Part shown: piece after piece, positions 46,199-55,752 of the stretch | Position numbering within the stretch: the stretch's first letter is position 1 | Layout: every line of letters starts with the position of its first letter | Origin: Pedobacter sp. Hv1 | GTDB taxonomy: Bacteria > Bacteroidota > Bacteroidia > Sphingobacteriales > Sphingobacteriaceae | NCBI RefSeq assembly: GCF_001412215.1 | Contig: NZ_LLWP01000002.1 | Location: 310,001-374,000, forward strand | DNA length: 64,000 nt | Direction of reading: 5' to 3' | The notes under the pieces: generated by a model | Told to the model about the DNA's origin: nothing | Seen by the model: only the letters and a program-made list of their open reading frames with translations | Database searches by the model: none | Translations under genes and position numbers: made by a program

Positions 46199-46386
46199 AA
46201 ATAGTAGAAATGCTGTTAGCTGCATATTAATTACATATCTTTGAATCAAAGAATGGCAACATTTCGATGAATTCTTAACCAAGATTTCTCTGTGAAAAAT
46301 ATGTTTTGTTTCTCAATACCTATTTTTTGTTTTGGTTATTTCATAATGTGCGTAACAATAGCTAATTTTCAACAATTAAATTATTC

Positions 46387-47061
46387 ATGAATTTCGATTA
46401 TAATACAACGCGTAGCGATTTAATTTTGGCAGAATATGGTCGTAATGTGCAGAACATGGTGAAGTACATTATTGATTTACCCACTAAAGAAGAACGCAAT
46501 AAATATGCACAGGCAGTTATTGATCTGATGGGTTTTTTAAACCCTCATTTACGTGACGTTGCCGATTTTAAACATAAATTGTGGGATCATCTCCATATCA
46601 TTTCCGATTATAAGATTGATGTAGATAGCCCCTACCCTAAACCTTTGCCAGAGGCAGCACAGTTTAAACCTGATCATATCGGCTATCCTCAGCAAAAAAT
46701 CACGTACAAACACTATGGTAAAACGGTTGAAAAACTGATTTCGAAAACCATGGAAGAAGAAAATCCTGAGCGCAAATCTGCTATGGTACAAGGCATTGCC
46801 AATTTTATGAAAATGGCCTATGTACAATGGAACAAAGACAATGTGGCTGATGAGGTGATTCTTAAAAACCTACGTGAGCTTTCTGGAGGCAACTTAGAAC
46901 TGGAAGAAAATGTAAACTTGCAAAAAGTTGAATTTAGACCTCAGGCCAACAGACAGAACAACAATAATAACCGTGGTCGTCAAAACAACAACAAAGGTCG
47001 CCAGAACAACAACAATAACAACGGGCGCCAACGCAATAACAACCCGAAACAAAGACACTAA
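46387..47061 (+). CDS. DUF4290 protein with Asn/Arg/Gln-rich tail
   Basis: The first 175 residues (beginning MNFDYNTTRSDLILAEYGRN, with LPTKEERNKYAQAVID and FKHKLWDHLHIISDY) match DUF4290, a helical domain known only from Bacteroidetes. The last 35 residues are almost purely Asn, Gln, Arg and Gly, with short NNNRGR-type repeats, a disordered tail like those of RNA-associated proteins. It precedes murA by 44 bases on the same strand; this adjacency is usual for the family. Function unknown. Confidence 0.88.
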   Translation: MNFDYNTTRSDLILAEYGRNVQNMVKYIIDLPTKEERNKYAQAVIDLMGFLNPHLRDVADFKHKLWDHLHIISDYKIDVDSPYPKPLPEAAQFKPDHIGYPQQKITYKHYGKTVEKLISKTMEEENPERKSAMVQGIANFMKMAYVQWNKDNVADEVILKNLRELSGGNLELEENVNLQKVEFRPQANRQNNNNNRGRQNNNKGRQNNNNNNGRQRNNNPKQRH

Positions 47062-47105
47062 AAAACACTTGTTATTTTAAATAAGGAGTAGATAAATATA
47101 TACAG

Positions 47106-48431
47106 ATGAATGCATTCGAAATTATAGGTGGTAAGAAGTTAAAAGGCGAAATTACTCCTCAAGGAGCTAAAAATGAAGCTTTACAGATCTTATCGGCCGT
47201 TTTATTAACCGATCAAAAAATTACCATCAGCAATATTCCTGATATCAAAGATGTAAACAAACTGATCGAATTATTGGGAGATTTAGGCGTTACCGTTGAA
47301 CGCATTAACAAAGACACTTATACTTTCGAAGCCAAAAACATTAACCTTGATTTTTTCCAATCTGATGCTTTTAAAGCAAAAGGAGGAGGTTTACGCGGCT
47401 CTATCATGATTGTTGGTCCATTATTGGCCCGCTTTGGTAAAGCAGCAATTCCAAAACCAGGTGGCGATAAAATTGGTCGTAGACGTTTAGATACCCACTT
47501 TATTGGTTTTGAAAAACTAGGTGCAAAGTTTGTTTACGATTCTAAGAAAGCATTTTTCAATGTTGATGCCACCAATTTAAAAGGTGCTTACATTTTATTA
47601 GACGAGGCATCTGTAACTGGAACAGCCAATATTGTAATGGCAGCGGTTTTAGCCAAAGGTACTACCACTATCTATAACGCTGCTTGCGAGCCCTATTTAC
47701 AACAATTGTGTAAAATGCTGAATCGCATGGGTGCACAAATTTCTGGTATCGGTTCTAACTTATTAACCATCGAGGGCGTTAAAAAACTAGGCGGAACTGA
47801 ACACAGGATGTTGCCAGATATGATTGAAATTGGCTCTTTTATTGGTTTAGCTGCCATGACAGAGTCTGAAATTACGATCAAAAATGTGTGTTATGATGAG
47901 CTTGGTGTAATACCAGAGGTTTTCAAAAAACTGGGCATCAAGTTAGAACGCAGAGGCGACGACATTTATGTCCCATCTCAAAAACATTATGAAATTGATA
48001 CTTTTATTGATGGTTCAATTTTAACTATTGCCGATGCGCCTTGGCCAGGATTTACACCAGATTTATTAAGCATTGTGCTGGTAGTAGCCTCACAAGCAAG
48101 AGGTTCTGTACTTATCCATCAAAAAATGTTCGAAAGCCGTTTGTTCTTTGTCGACAAATTGATAGATATGGGTGCACAGATTATTTTATGTGATCCACAT
48201 CGTGCTACGGTTAATGGTATCGACAAAAAATATAAACTTCGCGGAATTAGCATGACATCTCCTGATATCCGTGCTGGGGTTTCCTTACTCATTGCTGCAT
48301 TATCGGCAGAAGGAACGTCAACCATTTACAACATTGAACAAATTGAAAGAGGTTACCAAGATATCGATATCCGTTTACGTGCATTAGGTGCGCAAATTAA
48401 ACGGGTAGAGGGCTCTGGTCCAAGTCATTAA
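47106..48431 (+). CDS. murA: MurA, UDP-GlcNAc enolpyruvyl transferase, fosfomycin-insensitive type
   Basis: This 441-residue enzyme transfers enolpyruvate from PEP to UDP-GlcNAc, the first committed step of peptidoglycan synthesis. Recognisable parts are the N-terminal QGAKNEALQIL block (Lys22 and Asn23), GGGLRGSIMIVGPLLARFG, KPGGDKIGRRRLDTH and PDLLSIVLVVASQARG near the end. The catalytic loop has Asp121 where E. coli has Cys115, the target of fosfomycin, so the enzyme should resist the drug. It lies between DUF4290 and a histidine kinase; the kinase starts three bases after its stop. Confidence 0.96.
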   Translation: MNAFEIIGGKKLKGEITPQGAKNEALQILSAVLLTDQKITISNIPDIKDVNKLIELLGDLGVTVERINKDTYTFEAKNINLDFFQSDAFKAKGGGLRGSIMIVGPLLARFGKAAIPKPGGDKIGRRRLDTHFIGFEKLGAKFVYDSKKAFFNVDATNLKGAYILLDEASVTGTANIVMAAVLAKGTTTIYNAACEPYLQQLCKMLNRMGAQISGIGSNLLTIEGVKKLGGTEHRMLPDMIEIGSFIGLAAMTESEITIKNVCYDELGVIPEVFKKLGIKLERRGDDIYVPSQKHYEIDTFIDGSILTIADAPWPGFTPDLLSIVLVVASQARGSVLIHQKMFESRLFFVDKLIDMGAQIILCDPHRATVNGIDKKYKLRGISMTSPDIRAGVSLLIAALSAEGTSTIYNIEQIERGYQDIDIRLRALGAQIKRVEGSGPSH

Positions 48432-48433
48432 AG

Positions 48434-50485
48434 ATGACAGACCATAACGCCATCAGAAAAGTATTAAATTATAGATCATTTGCATTTATATATTTAATAC
48501 TTTTTTTTTGGATCAGTGGTTGTAAAAATTCTACCCCCGAAGCAGAAGGCAAACAGATTGATGAAGTCTTAAAATACAAAGATCTTGATCCAATTACCGA
48601 TTCGTATATTGACACCTTAAACGCTCTTCGAAAACATATCGGTAAAAAAGACATCAGTCGACTAGTTAAACTGTATCAGATCAAACAGTTATACACTAGG
48701 GCAAATCTAAAAAAAGTAGATCAAGCTAATCTTTATGCAGATAGCGCCATTGCTCTTTTTAACGACCCAGATCTTATTGCTGAGAACAAAACAGCTTATT
48801 TAGAAGCCTTAATTTCGAAAGGAGATGCTTTATATCTCTCTAATAAATATACTCAGGCGGTTTTATATTATTTAGAGGCACGATCTTTTAGAAAGAAAAA
48901 TCTTGATAGCTGCCACAATCGGATATTAAGTGTACGTTTAGGCAATGTGTACTATGTGCAAGGTAAATTTACCAAATCGGCCAGTTGTTACAAAGAAGGC
49001 TACGAATTGGAAAAAACCTGTAACAGCAATACCAATCCGTTAAAGAAATTTTATGAAATACAGGGTTTATTGAACAATATTGGCTTTTGTTATGAGCGAG
49101 CCAACCTGTTAGATAGTGCCCAATACTTTTATCAAAAGGATTTAGAGCATATCGAAGCCTCAAGAACTAACCCTAAAATTAGCATTAAAGCCTTAAATGA
49201 TGCGGCCACTATTGTATTAGATAATTTAGGTAGTGTTTACCTTAAAAAAGGAAATTTGGTTAAAGCCGAAGAGTTATTACAAAGAAGTATTGCCACTAAA
49301 TACTCAGGAGATACCAGTGTAAATATTCCGCCACTCATCAAATTAGCTAATTTATATACGCAGAAACACAATTATAAAGCTGCTGAAAAAGCATTTAGTC
49401 AAGCCAATACGCTTTTAATCATATCGCCAAATGCAGACTTAGAAGCGAAGTGGAATAAAATTAGATCGCAATTTTATCAACAACAAGGTCAATTTAAGTT
49501 GGCTTATAACGCCCAACAACAATACCTGCTATTGCGAGATTCTATTGAAAGAGATCACGCTAAACTTGCTTCTATTGATGTAGAGAAAGATTTTACCAAT
49601 TTAGAGCAAAATTATAACCTTCAAACTTTAGAGAAAAAAGACGCTACCAAAAGTATCTATCTCATTTTTATTGCATTTCTGCTATTGATGGTAATCATTA
49701 TTGCCTTTTTAATGTTCAGAAATATTAAACTGGCTAGAAAAAGTAGTCAAATTATTGAACGCCATAATCAAACATTACAAGAAACCTTATTAAAATTGGA
49801 AGATGCCAATCAAAATTATGTAAGGGTAATGAAGGTAATGGCGCATGACTTGAGAAACCCATTGAGTGGTATTGCCGGAATTTCATCTTTTTTAATTGAA
49901 GACCATCAACCTGTTGATGAAAAAGCTTCTTTAGAAATCATCAGAGCATCTGCAGATAATGCATTGGGCTTAATTAATGAACTACTTAATTCTATTTTGC
50001 CAGCCCACGGTGCTGAAAGCATAACTTTTAAAAAAGAAAGATTCAATATCAAACTATTGCTACAGCAATGTATTTCGCTGCTAAGTTTTAAAGCAGACGA
50101 AAAACACCAAAACATAGTGCTTGAAACGCATGAAGACTTTTATGTGCATGCAGATGCAGATAAGTTATGGCGTGTATTTAACAACATTATTGTAAATGCA
50201 ATTAAGTTTAGTCATGAAAGATCTACCATCGCAATTGATATTAAAGATGGAGCAGATCAGCTTGTTATTAAAATAAGCGACACTGGCATTGGTATTCCTA
50301 AAGATTTTGAAGAACGGGTTTTTGATATGTTTACCGAAACCAAACGTTCTGGAACAGCCGGAGAAAAGCCTTATGGCTTAGGTCTATCTATTTCTAAACA
50401 GATTGTTGAGGGCCATAATGGTAAAATTTGGTTTGAGGCCAATCCAGTCGGCGGCACCATTTTCTTTATCCAACTGCCTAAATAA
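48434..50485 (+). CDS. TPR-containing sensor histidine kinase
   Basis: A 683-residue kinase with an N-terminal hydrophobic signal ending FWISGC (lipobox-like Cys), a periplasmic array of TPR-like helix pairs (about 90-385), one transmembrane helix (about 405-430), a short coiled coil, and a kinase core with H-box MAHDLRNPLSGIAG, N-box NNIIVNAIKFS, G1 DTGIGIP and G2 GLGLSISKQIVEGHNG. Cognate response regulator not nearby. TPR-type kinases in Bacteroidetes often control envelope or polysaccharide genes. Its tight spacing with murA suggests a shared transcript and possibly a cell-wall signal. Confidence 0.9.
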   Translation: MTDHNAIRKVLNYRSFAFIYLILFFWISGCKNSTPEAEGKQIDEVLKYKDLDPITDSYIDTLNALRKHIGKKDISRLVKLYQIKQLYTRANLKKVDQANLYADSAIALFNDPDLIAENKTAYLEALISKGDALYLSNKYTQAVLYYLEARSFRKKNLDSCHNRILSVRLGNVYYVQGKFTKSASCYKEGYELEKTCNSNTNPLKKFYEIQGLLNNIGFCYERANLLDSAQYFYQKDLEHIEASRTNPKISIKALNDAATIVLDNLGSVYLKKGNLVKAEELLQRSIATKYSGDTSVNIPPLIKLANLYTQKHNYKAAEKAFSQANTLLIISPNADLEAKWNKIRSQFYQQQGQFKLAYNAQQQYLLLRDSIERDHAKLASIDVEKDFTNLEQNYNLQTLEKKDATKSIYLIFIAFLLLMVIIIAFLMFRNIKLARKSSQIIERHNQTLQETLLKLEDANQNYVRVMKVMAHDLRNPLSGIAGISSFLIEDHQPVDEKASLEIIRASADNALGLINELLNSILPAHGAESITFKKERFNIKLLLQQCISLLSFKADEKHQNIVLETHEDFYVHADADKLWRVFNNIIVNAIKFSHERSTIAIDIKDGADQLVIKISDTGIGIPKDFEERVFDMFTETKRSGTAGEKPYGLGLSISKQIVEGHNGKIWFEANPVGGTIFFIQLPK

Positions 50486-50520
50486 AAAAACGCCATAGAT
50501 TGTAGTCCATGACGTTTTTT
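50485..50520. terminator. Bidirectional terminator
   Basis: AAAAAACG and CGTTTTTT pair, with an imperfect CCAT/ATG inner stem. It lies between the histidine kinase gene and the convergent cystathionine beta-synthase-like gene. Confidence 0.75.
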
Positions 50521-50543
50521 TGTATGAATGTCTGATTATACTA

Positions 50544-51905
50544 CTAACCAGAAATTGCTTCTATAATATCATATTGGGTAATGATTTCGAACTTTCCTTG
50601 CTCATCTTCTACCAATACGGCACTGTTATCTTTATTGATCATCGAAGATATTTTATCAATTGAAGTATTTAGGTCAACAAAAGGCAAAGATGCGGTCATA
50701 ATTTCTTTTACAGAACTAGACTTTAGAGATGGATTTTCTAATAAAGCTTCCAATACGTTACTTTCTGTAATCTTACCAATTACCATTCCTTGTTGTGTAA
50801 CAGGCAATTGAGAAATACTCAATGTTTTCATGATATTGATTGCTTCAACAATTGTTTTCTCACAATCTAAGGTAACTACTTCTTGGTTAGAGCGTTTGGC
50901 AATAATAGAGCGGGCTGTTAATTTTTCATCTTTTAAGAAACCACGTTCACGCAACCAATCTTCATTGTACATTTTGCCCATATACCTACTACCGTGATCA
51001 TGAAAAATAACCACCACCACATCTTCTGGTTTTAATTTATCTTTCAATTGCAAAAGACCTGCAATTGCAGAACCTGCAGAGTTACCCGCAAAAATACCCT
51101 CTTTTCGAGCAATATCTCTAGTCATTAAAGCGGCGTCTTTATCCGTTACTTTTTCAAAAAGGTCAATGATATCGAAATTCACATTTTGTGGCAAAAAGTC
51201 TTCTCCAATACCCTCAGTAATGTAAGGATAGATCTCGTCTTTATCTAAAATGCCTGTTTCCTTATATTTTTTGAATACTGAACCATAAGTATCAATACCC
51301 CAAATTTGAATGTTTGGATTTTGCTCTTTTAAATATTTTCCAGTTCCAGAAATTGTTCCTCCGGTACCTACACCTACAACCAGGTGTGTAATTTTGCCTT
51401 CGGTTTGTTTCCAAATTTCTGGCCCAGTTTGCTCATAATGCGCTTGGCTGTTTGATAAATTATCGTACTGGTTAGGTTTCCAAGAATTAGGTACCTCACG
51501 TTCTAAACGTGAAGAAACTGAATAATAAGAACGCGGATCTTCTGGGTCTACGTTAGTTGGACAAACAATTACCTCGGCGCCAAAAGCACGTAAGGCATCA
51601 ACTTTTTCTTTAGATTGTTTATCTGTTGTGGTAAAAATACATTTGTACCCTTTAATAATAGCAGCCATTGCCAAACCCATTCCGGTGTTACCAGATGTAC
51701 CTTCAATAATGGTACCTCCTGGTTTCAGTTTTCCACTTTTCTCGGCATCTTCTATCATTTTTACCGCCATACGGTCTTTAATAGAATTTCCGGGATTGGT
51801 TGTTTCAATTTTAGCTAAAACCGTAGCCTGAACATCTTTAGTAATGTTGTTTAATTTAACCAATGGCGTGTTACCAATGGTTTCTAAAATATTATTGTAC
51901 CACAT
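50544..51905 (-). CDS. Cystathionine beta-synthase-like PLP enzyme with CBS domains
   Basis: The 453-residue protein has a fold-type II PLP domain: ETIGNTPLVKLNNI, the lysine that holds PLP (Lys43 in NPGNSIKDRMA), substrate loop EGTSGNTGMGLA and phosphate-binding GTGGTISGTGKYL. Residues from about 335 form a pair of CBS domains (TLDCEKTIVEAINIMKTLSISQLPV, LNTSIDKISSMINKDNSAVLV). The layout matches eukaryotic and bacterial cystathionine beta-synthase, which joins serine and homocysteine; cysteine synthase activity is an alternative. CBS domains commonly bind adenosyl ligands for regulation. It stands alone. Confidence 0.88.
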   Translation of the reverse strand: MWYNNILETIGNTPLVKLNNITKDVQATVLAKIETTNPGNSIKDRMAVKMIEDAEKSGKLKPGGTIIEGTSGNTGMGLAMAAIIKGYKCIFTTTDKQSKEKVDALRAFGAEVIVCPTNVDPEDPRSYYSVSSRLEREVPNSWKPNQYDNLSNSQAHYEQTGPEIWKQTEGKITHLVVGVGTGGTISGTGKYLKEQNPNIQIWGIDTYGSVFKKYKETGILDKDEIYPYITEGIGEDFLPQNVNFDIIDLFEKVTDKDAALMTRDIARKEGIFAGNSAGSAIAGLLQLKDKLKPEDVVVVIFHDHGSRYMGKMYNEDWLRERGFLKDEKLTARSIIAKRSNQEVVTLDCEKTIVEAINIMKTLSISQLPVTQQGMVIGKITESNVLEALLENPSLKSSSVKEIMTASLPFVDLNTSIDKISSMINKDNSAVLVEDEQGKFEIITQYDIIEAISG

Positions 51906-52037
51906 GCTACAAAAGTACGCAATGACAATAAGTATTTTATAACTTAATATTTATTCGGAACTTAATTTCTTAAAAATAGAATACAAAAAATAATATTCTA
52001 TAATCTAGTTAATTAGTATACTAAAAATGCTATAAAA

Positions 52038-53129
52038 TTACGACAGCTTATATATTTTACCGGGCAACGAAACCAGTACACCTTGCATTTCTAAGGTTAA
52101 TAATACAATGGCCAATTTACTTTGGGGCAAATCTGCTTTTAAGGCGAGCTCGTCAATACTTAAAGCTGTTTGGCTAAGCATATTTACTATTTTTTGTTCG
52201 TCTGGTGTTAAATGAAGTGGCAACTGCGCTTGGATATCTACTTTTTTCAATTTTTCATCGTCCCAACCTAAATAATAAATCAGGTCTTTGGGGTCATTGA
52301 TCAGCCCTGCCCTATTGGTTTTGATCAGAAAGTTGCATCCGGCAGAAAATTCATCATTTGTACGGCCTGGAAAAGCATATACATCCTTATTATAGGAATT
52401 GGCAATTTCTGCGGTAATCAGTGCACCTCCTTTTAAAGAAGCTTCAACAACAATAGTTACATCGGCAATGCCTGCAATTATGCGGTTTCTTTTTGGGAAA
52501 TTCTCTCGATCTGGACTTGTGCCTGGCAAAAATTCCGTTAATAAGCCTCCATTGTGTACCATTTTCTTGGTCAATTCTTTATGTATAGCAGGGTAAATCC
52601 GGTCTAAGCCATGCCCTAGTACACCAACCGTTGGAATATCGTTATTTAAACTCTCTTTATGCGCAATGGCATCTATGCCATGTGCCAAACCACTCATTAC
52701 AACTACATTATAGGGCTGTAAGGTTTCTACCAACTGTTTACAGAGTTGTTTACCATAGTTTGTGGCTTTTCGTGTACCTACAATACTTACAATTCTGGTA
52801 TGGTTTAAGTTGGCTGTACCTTTATAATAGAGCAATAAGGGTGCATCATAACAATTTCGCAATCTTTTCGGATAATTATCATCGGCATAAAACAAAACTT
52901 CGATGTTGTTCTTTTCAATAAATTCTATATGCGTTTGGGCTTTTTCTATGGCATTGTGCTGCAAAATAGCATTGGCAATCTTTTCGCCTATACCCTCTGT
53001 TTTCAATAGCTGATTTTTATCTGCAGCAAAAACAGCTTCGGCAGTACCAAAGTGAATCAGAAGGTTTTTAGCCAACATAGGTCCCACTCCTTTAATTAAA
53101 CTCAACGCTATTTTGTGTATTAAACTCAT
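52038..53129 (-). CDS. dprA: DprA, DNA-processing protein
   Basis: The 363-residue protein has an N-terminal helix-hairpin-helix region (KGVGPMLAKNLL, TEGIGEKIANAIL), a Rossmann-like core with SIVGTRKATNYGK, VMSGLAHGIDAIAH, GHGLDRIYPA, NFPKRNRIIAG and SLKGGALITAEIA, and a C-terminal winged helix (about 300-363). DprA binds incoming single-stranded DNA and loads RecA during natural transformation; in non-competent species its role is unclear. No com genes are in the window. The gene is a single unit; it diverges from the BlaI operon promoter. Confidence 0.95.
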   Translation of the reverse strand: MSLIHKIALSLIKGVGPMLAKNLLIHFGTAEAVFAADKNQLLKTEGIGEKIANAILQHNAIEKAQTHIEFIEKNNIEVLFYADDNYPKRLRNCYDAPLLLYYKGTANLNHTRIVSIVGTRKATNYGKQLCKQLVETLQPYNVVVMSGLAHGIDAIAHKESLNNDIPTVGVLGHGLDRIYPAIHKELTKKMVHNGGLLTEFLPGTSPDRENFPKRNRIIAGIADVTIVVEASLKGGALITAEIANSYNKDVYAFPGRTNDEFSAGCNFLIKTNRAGLINDPKDLIYYLGWDDEKLKKVDIQAQLPLHLTPDEQKIVNMLSQTALSIDELALKADLPQSKLAIVLLTLEMQGVLVSLPGKIYKLS

Positions 53130-53203
53130 TTAAACTAATGTAAGTATTTAATTTTTGATATCTAAATGAATTTTATTTAACTGTAAATCAATAAATTAAA
53201 ACC

Positions 53204-53249
53204 AAACTACAAAAATAGTTTGTCAACTATAAAAATAGTCGTACATTTA
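53204..53249 (+). promoter_or_regulatory. BlaI-type tandem operators and promoter
   Basis: Two inverted repeats ACTA-N6-TAGT (53206-53219 and 53226-53239) start exactly 20 bases apart. A Bacteroidetes-type promoter is readable: TTTG at 53219-53222, 19 bases of spacer, and TACATTTA at 53242-53249. The second operator lies inside the spacer, so a bound dimer would block RNA polymerase. The blaI-like ATG follows at 53275. Confidence 0.75.
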
Positions 53250-53274
53250 AATTAACAACAAAGAAAAAAGTATA

Positions 53275-53643
53275 ATGAGAGAGTTAACAAAAGCAGAAGA
53301 ACAGGTCATGTTAATCCTATGGGAAATGAAAGAAGGCATTGTAAAAGATGTCATTGATCAAATGGATCCTCCTAAGCCGGCCTATAATACCGTATCTACT
53401 GTAATCAGGGTTTTAGAAACCAAGGGTTTTATTGACCATAAAGCTATTGGCAATACCCATATCTATTTTCCGATCATTAGTGAAGAACAATACAAGCATT
53501 TTGCTTTTGATAAAGTAATGAACAACTATTTTGAAAACAACTATCAGAGCTTGGTTTCTTTTTTGGTAAAGGAGAAAAACATGGACATGCAAGAGCTTGA
53601 TGAATTAATAGCAATGGCCGAAAAACTTAAAAACAGAAAATAA
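53275..53643 (+). CDS. BlaI/MecI/CopY family repressor
   Basis: The 122-residue protein is a winged-helix repressor: MRELTKAEEQVMLILWEMKEG is the standard family opening, and KPAYNTVSTVIRVLETKGFIDH is the DNA-recognition part. The C-terminal helices mediate dimer formation. Family members are cut by the M56-type sensor encoded next to them when a cell-wall signal arrives. The stop overlaps the start of the M56 gene (TAATG). The tandem ACTA-N6-TAGT operators upstream imply autoregulation. No beta-lactamase lies in the operon. Confidence 0.93.
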   Translation: MRELTKAEEQVMLILWEMKEGIVKDVIDQMDPPKPAYNTVSTVIRVLETKGFIDHKAIGNTHIYFPIISEEQYKHFAFDKVMNNYFENNYQSLVSFLVKEKNMDMQELDELIAMAEKLKNRK

Positions 53644-55691
53644 TGGACTGGTTATACTACTTGCTCGAGGCAAATTTATACTTACTTGTTTTTTATGTTT
53701 TCTATCGTTTGCTTTTGCAACATGAAACATTTTATAACAGTAACCGCTACTATTTGTTATTAAGTAGTATAACTGCTTTTATATTACCTATTTTACAACT
53801 TGGTTATTTAAAACCTACCCCAGTTATAACAAATGTGGCCTACCCCATGCCCACATTAGCAGGCGAAGGCATTACAACGGTGAATTTAAACCTTGTAGAG
53901 GAACCCTTTAAATTTACCGATTATCTTTATCCTGTTTATTTGCTTGTTGCATTGGCTTTTGCTTTTAAATTGGCCTTTAGCCTTTCTAAAATTGTTAAAC
54001 TTTGGCTAAGTGCTAAAAAACAGCGCAAAGGCTTAATTACATTGGTAGAGTTAAATGATGGTAGCGCTGCTTTTTCATTCTTTAATCTCTTATTCATCCA
54101 CCCAAAACTTGCAGAAAAACAAGCCGTTCTGAAACACGAAATGGTACACATTCAGCAAAAACATAGCTTCGATATCTTATTTTTCGAGCTCTTACAGATC
54201 ATTTGCTGGTTTAACCCTATCCTCTATTTCATTAAAAAAGACATCAAACTTTTGCACGAATATATTGCAGATGAGTTAACAACCAGTAGTGATATCCAAA
54301 AACATGAGTATGCCATGTTTTTAATCGAAAACTCTTTTGGAGTTGCACCAAACCCATTAACGAACCAAATTTTCAATCAATCAATATTAAAAAGGAGAAT
54401 TAACATGTTAAACAAAAAACGAACAGCACGATGGGCCAAGCTCAGGTTGCTACTGGTTCTGCCACTTGGCGGGGCAATGCTTTGTACTTCTACTATGGCA
54501 TTTACCAAAGATTATGGTTTTGTAGATTTGCTTCCGGAGAAAAGCGAATCTGTAAACCTTGCTTTGCAAGATGTGCCGCCAACTACACTCAAATTATCAG
54601 CTGTAAAAGAAGTGCCGGTTAAACAGGCTAAGATGACCTGGGCCAATAGTTTCATCCCATTATTAATTACCGATAGTAAAACACGTAAAATTAGGTCTGT
54701 AGAAAAGAGATACATTGTAATCAATGGCAAGAGAATCGACAATTTGAATACCTTTTATGGCGTTACCAACATCCAAAGTAAAAAAGAGCTCAATGCTGGT
54801 CAAGCAATCAAAAAATATGGCGATGAGGCCAAATTTGGAGCAGTAGAAATTAATGGAAAGGAGATCAAATGGATCAAAACCCCTGCAGATGGGCCTCCTC
54901 CACCAACTATGGACCAAATCAAATTCCCTCCTCCAGTTGTAAAACCTGACGTACAGACCAGTTTTCAGCCCAAACATCGATACAATAAAAAACTGAATCA
55001 AATGGTTAATACAGATCAGCGTTACATCATTGTTAATGGAGATCCAATTACAAACAATAGCACTTTCCACGGTGTTACCGAAACCGAAAGTGTCAGTTAC
55101 CTTAGTCCGGTTGAAGCCATTAAGGTATATGGAATTGAAAGAGGGAAAAACGGCGCTGTTGTGATTAAGGGCAGTAAAGTTAAATACATTACCGAAGTTA
55201 AGGTTCCACCTACAGTAGAGTCATTAGCCATACAAGAAGTTAGAATTTCTCCAATGCCTCAATCAAAAAAGGGCTCAAAACAAAAAATAGATACTGTTAA
55301 GCTCTATACACAACCAATAAAAAACGGAGTAAAAGAAGTACCTACCAAACGTGTGAATGAGGATATGGCCAAGCTGATACTGAAACTACCTGCGGTAACA
55401 GTAGCTGGCAAAGAAGCTAATCCTGAAAAAGAACAGCGCAAAAAAGAAGACGTAGCTAAATTGATCCAAAAGTTACCCGCTATTACCGTAGGTGATAAAC
55501 CAGCCACCTATAAAATCAAAGCGGATCAGAAATTACCTGATGAAGAGATTTTTAAATCGATCCAAAAACTACCGAGCATCACAATAGATGACAAAACTAT
55601 CAAGCAAGAAATTAAAGCAGATCAAAAAAAACTACCCTCTGTTAAAATTATTGGCAGTTCGATGACCCCTGTAGGTCAAAAGAATCGCTAA
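53643..55691 (+). CDS. M56 (BlaR1-type) membrane metallopeptidase with plug-like and repeat C-terminal region
   Basis: The 682-residue protein has membrane helices at about 4-22, 38-53, 97-117 and 266-286. The M56 zinc site is HEMVH (residues 165-169) with EYIADE at 206-211 as third ligand. After the last helix comes a large external part. Two related segments (RYIVINGKRIDNLNTFYGV near 348 and RYIIVNGDPITNNSTFHGV near 460), each ending in a GAV-I-GK strand, resemble degenerate TonB-receptor plugs. The last 100 residues carry four imperfect KLPxxTV repeats. It probably senses an envelope signal and cleaves the BlaI-like repressor, to which it is translationally coupled. Confidence 0.88.
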   Translation: MDWLYYLLEANLYLLVFYVFYRLLLQHETFYNSNRYYLLLSSITAFILPILQLGYLKPTPVITNVAYPMPTLAGEGITTVNLNLVEEPFKFTDYLYPVYLLVALAFAFKLAFSLSKIVKLWLSAKKQRKGLITLVELNDGSAAFSFFNLLFIHPKLAEKQAVLKHEMVHIQQKHSFDILFFELLQIICWFNPILYFIKKDIKLLHEYIADELTTSSDIQKHEYAMFLIENSFGVAPNPLTNQIFNQSILKRRINMLNKKRTARWAKLRLLLVLPLGGAMLCTSTMAFTKDYGFVDLLPEKSESVNLALQDVPPTTLKLSAVKEVPVKQAKMTWANSFIPLLITDSKTRKIRSVEKRYIVINGKRIDNLNTFYGVTNIQSKKELNAGQAIKKYGDEAKFGAVEINGKEIKWIKTPADGPPPPTMDQIKFPPPVVKPDVQTSFQPKHRYNKKLNQMVNTDQRYIIVNGDPITNNSTFHGVTETESVSYLSPVEAIKVYGIERGKNGAVVIKGSKVKYITEVKVPPTVESLAIQEVRISPMPQSKKGSKQKIDTVKLYTQPIKNGVKEVPTKRVNEDMAKLILKLPAVTVAGKEANPEKEQRKKEDVAKLIQKLPAITVGDKPATYKIKADQKLPDEEIFKSIQKLPSITIDDKTIKQEIKADQKKLPSVKIIGSSMTPVGQKNR

Positions 55692-55752
55692 AATTGAGTT
55701 CACCAACAATCCTTTTAAATCTTTAAGTCTAAGTTTTTAGGCTTAAAGATTA

